In this document: in pieces, positions 1 to 4,432 of the stretch
Layout of the letters: every line of letters starts with the position of its first letter
Position numbering within the stretch: the first letter of the stretch is position 1
NCBI GenBank assembly: GCA_947440895.1
Contig: CANETO010000115.1
Location: forward strand, 1-6,587
DNA from: Planctomycetaceae bacterium
GTDB taxonomy: Bacteria; Planctomycetota; Planctomycetia; Pirellulales; UBA1268
Direction: 5' to 3'
DNA length: 6,587 nucleotides
Notes under the pieces: model-generated
Told to the model about the DNA's origin: nothing
The model's input: only the letters and a program-made list of their open reading frames with translations
The model's database searches: none
Made by a program: the position numbers and the translations under genes

Positions 1-141
1 ATCAGGCTCGGCCAGCACATCGTGCAGCCGAAGAACACGCCGCTTTGCAACGTCTGGCTGACGCTGCTCAAAGGCTCCGGGATCGAAGCGGAACGGTTCG
101 GCGACAGCACGGGCGTCGTGCGGGAACTCGTCGCCGGCTGA
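1..141 (+). CDS. DUF1552 domain protein, C-terminal end only (partial)
   Basis: This is the last 46 codons of a gene that begins outside the window; it reads in frame 1 and stops at a TGA at 139-141. The visible tail contains TPLCNVWLTLLKGSGI followed by ERFGDSTGVVREL. This matches my memory of the C-terminal signature of DUF1552 proteins (threonine-proline-leucine, an LWLTLL-like helix, then FGDSTG before the end). DUF1552 proteins are abundant in planctomycetes, usually exported and often next to cytochrome-containing DUF1592/DUF1588 genes; their biochemical role is not established. Only the tail is visible, so the signal peptide and partner gene cannot be checked. The next gene, ygiQ, is convergent with 70 bp between the stop codons. 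Family assignment is fairly sure, function unknown. Confidence 0.78.
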   Translation: MRLGQHIVQPKNTPLCNVWLTLLKGSGIEAERFGDSTGVVRELVAG

Positions 142-142
142 C

Positions 143-159
143 GGTTTTCCCCAAAAACC
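143..159. terminator. Small AT-rich hairpin between convergent DUF1552 gene and ygiQ
   Basis: A perfect 6-bp inverted repeat, GGTTTT (143-148) and AAAACC (154-159), encloses a 5-nt loop and begins two bases after the TGA of the DUF1552 gene. It lies in the 70-bp gap between two convergent genes, where a transcription end is expected. The stem is weak and no separate T-tract follows on either strand, so a terminator role is only an inference. Confidence 0.3.
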
Positions 160-211
160 TCACGCACTCGTTCGCCAGAGCGATTCGGGCAGTACCACGG
201 GGAGCACACTT

Positions 212-2251
212 CTACCGCTTGCCGCGTTTGGGTCGGTAGCCCACGCTCTTTCGCTGGCGGGCCTCCTTGCCCGGTCCCGTGCGGGGGCTGCTCGCCCCGC
301 GGCCGGTGGCAGGGCCGCCCCGGATGTGGTCGCCGGAGGTCGATTCCGTGAACGCCCGCGTCGCCTCGCTGCGTTTGCGGTCGAGCGCCTCCTTCGGCGC
401 GCGTTCGGGGATCAGGCAGTCGCAGCCCGAGCCGATCAGGTCGTGCCGGCCCGTCTGCTCCAGAGCCCGCCGCACCTCGAAATAGTATACTGGCTTGAAG
501 AATTGGAGCAAGGCCCGCTGCGTCCGCCGATCGCGGAGCCCCTTCGTCACTTTCACCGGCTGCCGCGTCATCGGATCGAGACCGGTGTGGTACATGCAGG
601 CGGCGATGTCGAAGGGGCTGGGAATGAAATCCTGCACCTGGTCGGGCTGGTAGCTGTTTCGCTTGAGGAACAGCGCCAGTTCGATCATCTCCTCGACGCC
701 ACTGCCTGGATGGCTGGCAATGAAATAGGGCACCGTGTACTGCTTCTTGCCCACGCGACGGCTGGCCGCCTTGAAGGCCTTGTCGAACTCGACGAAGTCG
801 TCGGACGCCGGCTTCTTCATCAGGCTCAAGACCTCGGGGTCTGTGTGCTCGGGCGCCACCTTCAGGTGGCCGCCGACATGATGCTCGGCCAGTTCACGGA
901 GATACTCTGGATCCTTGCGGGCCAGGTCCATGCGGACACCCGATGCCACGAGCACACGCTTCACTCCCTCAACGCTTCTCGCCTCCTTCATCACTGCCTT
1001 GAGCGGGCCGTGATCGGTGCCCAGCAGTTTGCAGACGGTGGGATGAACGCAGGAGAGGCGGCGGCATTTCGCCTCCACCTCGGGCCGCGTGCACCGCATC
1101 TGATACATGTTGGCCGTCGGCCCGCCGATATCGGAGACCGTGCCCTTGAACCCGGGCTGCGTGGCTATGATTTTGATCTCGGAGATGATCGATTCCTGGG
1201 AACGGCTCTGGATGATCCGTCCCTCATGGGCCGTGATCGAGCAGAATGTGCAGCCGCCGAAACAGCCCCGCATGATCTGAACGCTGGTTTCCACGACCTC
1301 GTAGGCGGGAATCCGCGCTGCGCCGTAGGAGGGATGTGGTCGGCGGGTGAAGGGCAGCCCGTAGACCTCGTCCATCTCGTCCTGCTCGAGGGGCAGGGCG
1401 GGGGGATTCACGACCACCGACTCGCGACCGTAGCGCTGCACGAGCCGTTTCGCGTTGTGCGGATTCGTTTCCAGGTGCGAGATCCGCGTCATCTCGCAGA
1501 AAGCGAGTTTGTCGCTGACCACCGCGTCGTAGTCGGGAAGGTCGAGGGTATCTGGGCCGGACGGCGGTGGCTCGCTGGCCCCGAGTCGGTAGGCCACACC
1601 GCGGCGGTCACGAAGGGCTTTCACCATTCCGCTCGTGGCGAGGCCGTCGGTGGCCTGATCGGCCAAGGCGGAAAGACCCCGGGCAATGTCAAGCACGGTC
1701 CGCTCGCCCATGCCGAAGACGACCATGTCAGCCTTCGAGTCAAGCAGGATCGAGCGACGGACCGTGTCGCTCCAATAGTCGTAGTGGGCGATCCGGCGGA
1801 GGCTGGCCTCGACGCCGCCGGCCACCACTGGCACGCCCGGAAACGCTTCCCGAGAACGCTGGCAATAGGCCAGCGTGGCCCGGTCGGGCCGCCGGCCGAT
1901 GACACCGTCCGGCGAATAGGCGTCGTCGTTGCGGACCTTCCGGTTGGCGGTGTAGTGGTTGATCATCGAATCCATGTTGCCCGCCGAGATGCCGAAGAAC
2001 AGGCGTGGCCGGCCAAACTGTCGCCACGGCTCGCAACTGCTCCAGTCGGGCTGGGCCAGCATCGCCACGCGGAAGCCGGCCGCCTCCAGGAGTCGGGCAA
2101 GCAGGCCATTGGCGAAACTCGGGTGGTCGACGTAGGCATCGCCGCTGACGAACACGATGTCGACCGACTCCCAGCCCCGGGCGAGCATCTCGGCGCGGGT
2201 GGTCGGTAACGGCGGGCGTGGCCGACGATCGGTGGTGATGGAAAGGGACAT
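212..2251 (-). CDS. ygiQ: YgiQ family (UPF0313) radical SAM protein
   Basis: The predicted 679-residue protein aligns from memory with E. coli YgiQ (about 739 aa) along nearly its full length. An N-terminal radical SAM-associated domain covers about residues 10-300, including GDAYVDHPSF (37-46), a GNMDSMINHYTANR block and EASLRR..HYDYWSDTVRRS. The core carries the CxxxCxxC motif CFGGCTFC (Cys330, 334, 337; DNA 1241-1264), which binds the [4Fe-4S] cluster that cleaves S-adenosylmethionine. A GGPTANMY block and a second cysteine group (Cys387, 396, 401, 407) follow, then HVGGHLKVAPEH (458-469) and PYFIASHPG. The C-terminus matches the DUF3362 region and ends in a basic, low-complexity tail. The enzyme is cytoplasmic; its substrate is not established. 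I chose the ATG at 2251 because family similarity begins soon after it. A GTG at 2350 would add 33 unconserved residues. Neither start has a convincing ribosome binding site. Confidence 0.93.
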   Translation of the reverse strand: MSLSITTDRRPRPPLPTTRAEMLARGWESVDIVFVSGDAYVDHPSFANGLLARLLEAAGFRVAMLAQPDWSSCEPWRQFGRPRLFFGISAGNMDSMINHYTANRKVRNDDAYSPDGVIGRRPDRATLAYCQRSREAFPGVPVVAGGVEASLRRIAHYDYWSDTVRRSILLDSKADMVVFGMGERTVLDIARGLSALADQATDGLATSGMVKALRDRRGVAYRLGASEPPPSGPDTLDLPDYDAVVSDKLAFCEMTRISHLETNPHNAKRLVQRYGRESVVVNPPALPLEQDEMDEVYGLPFTRRPHPSYGAARIPAYEVVETSVQIMRGCFGGCTFCSITAHEGRIIQSRSQESIISEIKIIATQPGFKGTVSDIGGPTANMYQMRCTRPEVEAKCRRLSCVHPTVCKLLGTDHGPLKAVMKEARSVEGVKRVLVASGVRMDLARKDPEYLRELAEHHVGGHLKVAPEHTDPEVLSLMKKPASDDFVEFDKAFKAASRRVGKKQYTVPYFIASHPGSGVEEMIELALFLKRNSYQPDQVQDFIPSPFDIAACMYHTGLDPMTRQPVKVTKGLRDRRTQRALLQFFKPVYYFEVRRALEQTGRHDLIGSGCDCLIPERAPKEALDRKRSEATRAFTESTSGDHIRGGPATGRGASSPRTGPGKEARQRKSVGYRPKRGKR

Positions 2252-2309
2252 CTGGCGGATCGCGGGAGGGCATTGTTGCGGGGGTCGGCTCTGCTTGACG
2301 AAGTGTACC

Positions 2310-2329
2310 CCCGGGAATCCGTTCCTGGG
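2310..2329. repeat. 8-bp inverted repeat in the divergent region
   Basis: CCCGGGAA (2310-2317) and TTCCTGGG (2322-2329) flank a 4-nt loop. Seven pairs are Watson-Crick and one is G-T when read on the plus strand, and A-C on the minus strand. It lies between the two candidate ygiQ start codons. It could be an operator or a small RNA hairpin; no function can be assigned. Confidence 0.4.
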
Positions 2330-2366
2330 CCGAATCGGCGCCGCCGACACCGAGCGGATCAGACTT

Positions 2367-2390
2367 CCGGAAAAACGGGTATATTTCCGG
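2367..2390. promoter_or_regulatory. Perfect 7-bp inverted repeat around a TATATT box, abutting the PDZ gene start
   Basis: CCGGAAA (2367-2373) and TTTCCGG (2384-2390) are exact reverse complements with a 10-nt spacer, and the right arm ends one base before the ATG at 2392. A -10-like TATATT (2381-2386) overlaps the right arm. If that hexamer is a real -10, transcription would begin at about 2392-2394, giving a leaderless or nearly leaderless message; this fits the absence of a Shine-Dalgarno sequence. The repeat would then be well placed as a repressor operator. The repeat is seen directly; promoter and operator roles are inference. Confidence 0.4.
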
Positions 2391-2391
2391 C

Positions 2392-3426
2392 ATGATGGCC
2401 GTCAGAACCCCCCTCATTGCAGACGCCCTGTGTCGCTGGCTCCAGACTGCGGTGGTGATCGTCCTGCAGATGATCGCGGCTTCGGGCCTGGTCGCGATCG
2501 CTGAGGAACCAGCCGTCCCAGCCGATGCCGGTCAGATCAGCGGGTGGATCGAACAGCTCGCTGCGGAGCAGTTTGCGCAGCGGGAGGCGGCGACCCGTAG
2601 CCTCGCTGCGGCCGGTCAGCCCGCGATCGAACCCCTGCGGGTGGCCATCGGCCGCGGCGACCTTGAGGTGAGCAGCCGGGCCATCGAGATTTTGAGGGAG
2701 ATGCTCGCTGGCGAGGACCCCGATCTGGCCGCCACCGCCGAGCGCGCTCTCGAGTCGCTCGCGGAGGGATCGGACGTCGCTGTGGCCAGCATGGCGGAGG
2801 CCACCCTCGACTTCCATACGCGGGGCCTGGCCGACGCGGCCCGCGGTCGGCTCGAATCCCTGGGCGCGGTCATCACCGAGGGCTTCCTGCCAAGCGGGCA
2901 GCGGGGATTACACGCCCTTTTCACCGCTGCATGGACGGGGACGAGCGACGACCTGCGTCTGCTTGTCCGGCTCCGTCACCTGCTGCACGTGGGATTGCAC
3001 GGTGTGCGGCTCGATGATGCGAGCCTGGCCGTGCTGGGACGCCTGCGGGGAGTCCAGCAGTTGCAGCTGTATGGAACGGGTGCCGGCGACGAGGCGTTGG
3101 CGGATCTTGCCGAGAAGCTGCCCAGCACGAAGATCGACGTGCGGAAGGGGGGCAAGCTGGGCGTGGCAGGCCAGGGATTGATCGGCCCCTGCCTCATCAC
3201 GCATGTGCAGGATGAATCGGCCGCAGCACAGGCGGGCATCCAGATGGGCGACATCGTACTCCTGATCGACGGCCAGCCGGTGCCTAACTTCGAAGCGCTC
3301 ACCGACCTGGTGGGGAGGCGGGGACCAGGGGAAAAAATTGAGCTCGATATCGAACGTGCTGGAGCCAATCCCGGGGCCGAGCCGCAGCGGTTCAAACGCA
3401 CGGTGGAGTTGGGCGGCTGGGAGTGA
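2392..3426 (+). CDS. Exported HEAT-like / LRR-like / PDZ domain protein
   Basis: The protein has 344 residues in three parts behind an export signal. Residues 1-37 are a signal peptide or membrane anchor: Arg5 and Arg15, a hydrophobic run from about 18 to 36, and an A-I-A site before Glu38. Residues about 50-155 are alanine-rich helical repeats of HEAT-like type (WIEQLAAEQFAQREAATRSL, then paired helices). Residues about 185-250 resemble degenerate leucine-rich repeats (LRLLVRLRHLLHVGLHGVRL; GVQQLQLYGT). Residues about 253-340 are a PDZ domain, with a GLIGPCLI ligand-loop variant and AAQAGIQMGDIVLLIDGQPV. No protease triad is present, so it is likely a binding or scaffolding protein in the periplasm-like compartment. 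ATGs at 2392 and 2395 are equally possible starts; neither has a ribosome binding site. cysC follows 70 bp downstream on the same strand. Domains are fairly sure; the role is unknown. Confidence 0.85.
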   Translation: MMAVRTPLIADALCRWLQTAVVIVLQMIAASGLVAIAEEPAVPADAGQISGWIEQLAAEQFAQREAATRSLAAAGQPAIEPLRVAIGRGDLEVSSRAIEILREMLAGEDPDLAATAERALESLAEGSDVAVASMAEATLDFHTRGLADAARGRLESLGAVITEGFLPSGQRGLHALFTAAWTGTSDDLRLLVRLRHLLHVGLHGVRLDDASLAVLGRLRGVQQLQLYGTGAGDEALADLAEKLPSTKIDVRKGGKLGVAGQGLIGPCLITHVQDESAAAQAGIQMGDIVLLIDGQPVPNFEALTDLVGRRGPGEKIELDIERAGANPGAEPQRFKRTVELGGWE

Positions 3427-3477
3427 CCGGCAGCTCGTGGCAGTGTCGTGGCAGGGTCATGTCAGACACGGCGTTCC

Positions 3478-3485
3478 AAAGGAGA
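3478..3485 (+). promoter_or_regulatory. Ribosome binding site of cysC
   Basis: AAAGGAGA lies 11 nt before the ATG at 3497. It is the only strong purine run in the gap and supports 3497 over the longer reading of the same frame, which would overlap the end of the PDZ gene. An ATG at 3486 is in another frame. Confidence 0.6.
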
Positions 3486-3496
3486 ATGGTGGTCCG

Positions 3497-4192
3497 ATGA
3501 CAGAGAGCCAAACAACGAACGGCCCCGGCAGCAACGAAACGGTTGATGTCCGCTGGCACGCCCATGCGGTCAGTCGCGACGAACGCGAGCGGGCCGCCGG
3601 CCACCGGGGCTGTGTGCTCTGGTTCACCGGGCTCTCGGGCTGCGGCAAAAGCACACTGGCCAATCTCGTCGACCACCGGCTCCACAGCCGTGGCGTGCGG
3701 AGTTTCGTGCTCGATGGCGACAATGTGCGGCTCGGGCTGAACGCGGCGCCCGCCCTCCTTCGAGAGCGGCACGGAGACGAGTTTGCCAAGCGGTTTGGCC
3801 TGGGGTTCGCCGCCCAAGACCGCGAGGAGAACATCCGCCGGATCGGCGCCGTGGCCGAACTCTTCGCCCAGGCGGGCATCGTCGCACTGACGGCCTTCAT
3901 CAGCCCCTACCGCCGTGATCGCGATGCTGTGCGGGCCATGCTCGCGCCGGGCGACTTCGTGGAAATCCACGTGCGGGCGCCGCTGGAGGTGTGTGAAAGC
4001 CGGGATCCCAAGGGCCTCTACAAGAAAGCCCGTGCCGGCGAGATCAAGGGCTTCACGGGCATCGATGATCCGTACGAGGAGCCGCTGGCCGCTGAACTGG
4101 CTGTCGACTCAGCCAATACCCCGGCCGAGCAGTTGGCCGATCAGGTGCTCGCCTGGCTGGAGCAGGCCGGCAAGATTCCGCCACGGTCGTAA
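3497..4192 (+). CDS. cysC: Adenylylsulfate (APS) kinase CysC
   Basis: CysC phosphorylates adenosine 5'-phosphosulfate with ATP to give PAPS, the sulfate donor for sulfotransferases and, in some bacteria, for sulfate reduction; it is cytoplasmic. The 231-residue protein shows WHAHAVSRDERE near the N-terminus, the Walker A loop GLSGCGKST (45-53), DGDNVR (73-78), DREENIRRIG (108-117), FISPY with the conserved Ser136, DPKGLYKKARAGEIKGFTGI (170-189) and DPYEEP (191-196). It is about 30 residues longer than E. coli CysC. About 10 of these are an N-terminal extension and about 17 are an insert at roughly residues 83-99, between DGDNVR and the LGF segment. I recall the same insert in planctomycete homologues. 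No cysD, cysN or sulfotransferase gene is visible next to it. The gene could be cotranscribed with the PDZ gene 70 bp upstream. Confidence 0.95.
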   Translation: MTESQTTNGPGSNETVDVRWHAHAVSRDERERAAGHRGCVLWFTGLSGCGKSTLANLVDHRLHSRGVRSFVLDGDNVRLGLNAAPALLRERHGDEFAKRFGLGFAAQDREENIRRIGAVAELFAQAGIVALTAFISPYRRDRDAVRAMLAPGDFVEIHVRAPLEVCESRDPKGLYKKARAGEIKGFTGIDDPYEEPLAAELAVDSANTPAEQLADQVLAWLEQAGKIPPRS

Positions 4193-4202
4193 GGCCAGGT
4201 TT

Positions 4203-4243
4203 GTCCGTGGGCTAACCGCTCGCGGCACTCGTGCGCAACGGAC
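4203..4243. repeat. Branched inverted repeat downstream of cysC, REP-like
   Basis: GTCCGT (4203-4208) pairs with ACGGAC (4238-4243). Inside this stem are two small hairpin-forming palindromes, CCG/CGG (4216-4218 with 4223-4225) and GCAC/GTGC (4225-4228 with 4231-4234), so a branched fold is possible. The stretch resembles short GC-rich intergenic repeats with a GGGCTAAC-type core that I recall as common in planctomycete genomes. Only one copy is visible here, so the repeat status is an inference. Confidence 0.4.
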
Positions 4244-4255
4244 TGTCCTGAAGCC

Positions 4256-4328
4256 GCCGGGGGCGGTGCAAGCCTTCGACTCGGGGGCAGGATAGCCCAA
4301 CTCGCTCCGGCTTCCACCGACCCCCGGC
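4256..4328. repeat. Long imperfect inverted repeat between cysC and rpoD
   Basis: The left arm 4256-4274 and right arm 4309-4328 are reverse complements over about 19 bases, apart from one bulged base (A4320) and one mismatch (C4269 against C4314). The 34-nt loop has its own short stem, GGGC (4285-4288) with GCCC (4295-4298). A competing local hairpin, CCGCC (4254-4258) with GGCGG (4262-4266), could form first in a plus-strand transcript. This is the largest palindromic structure in the window. It could end cysC transcription or be a structured RNA; no T-tract follows. Confidence 0.45.
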
Positions 4329-4352
4329 TCCTCGAATGGCGAGGCTACTGCT

Positions 4353-4371
4353 GCATGGCAGGATGCCATGC
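4353..4371. terminator. Perfect 8-bp hairpin in the cysC/rpoD spacer
   Basis: GCATGGCA (4353-4360) and TGCCATGC (4364-4371) are exact reverse complements with a 3-nt loop. The position between convergent genes fits a bidirectional transcription barrier. There is no T-tract on either strand, so factor-independent termination of the classic kind is not shown. Confidence 0.4.
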
Positions 4372-4389
4372 GCAGCACCAGCCGGCCAA

Positions 4390-4419
4390 GCGAATCTGGC
4401 CTGGATGGCCAGGATTCGC
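4390..4419 (-). terminator. Probable rpoD terminator hairpin
   Basis: GCGAATC (4390-4396) pairs with GATTCGC (4413-4419), and TGGCC (4397-4401) pairs with GGCCA (4407-4411). This gives a 12-bp stem with one bulged G (4412) and a 5-nt loop. It starts 13 bases beyond the rpoD stop codon in the direction of rpoD transcription, the usual place for a terminator. No T-run follows, so it could instead be a 3'-end stabilising hairpin. It may also block readthrough from cysC. Confidence 0.5.
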
Positions 4420-4432
4420 GTGGAGCCGTCGC

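Larger units (their letters stand above)
2252..2391. promoter_or_regulatory. Divergent intergenic region between ygiQ and the PDZ gene
   Basis: These 140 bp separate the preferred ygiQ start (minus strand) from the PDZ protein start (plus strand), so promoters for both genes should lie here. It also holds the possible N-terminal extension of ygiQ if the GTG at 2350 is used, which would leave only 41 bp. The region contains two inverted repeats (2310-2329 and 2367-2390) and a TATATT hexamer at 2381-2386. I see no good -35 match on either strand. The promoter role follows from position, not from a recognised motif. Confidence 0.5.

Noticed and set aside
326..2209. Long plus-strand open frame of 627 codons antisense to ygiQ
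   Set aside because: It lies entirely opposite a well-recognised YgiQ gene, has low-complexity His/Arg/Gly-rich composition and no family motifs. It is an effect of GC-biased third positions.
3433..3455. Short direct repeat CGTGGCAG in the gap between the PDZ gene and cysC
   Set aside because: Two 8-base copies a few bases apart in GC-rich DNA; too short to support a function.
3555..3568. TGGCAC...TGC resembling a sigma-54 promoter
   Set aside because: It lies within cysC coding sequence and the spacing between the GG and GC elements is one base too short for the consensus.
4193..4432. A tRNA or other standard RNA gene in the cysC/rpoD spacer
   Set aside because: The stems do not form a cloverleaf of tRNA size and there is no anticodon arm or TTCGA-type T-loop in the right place.
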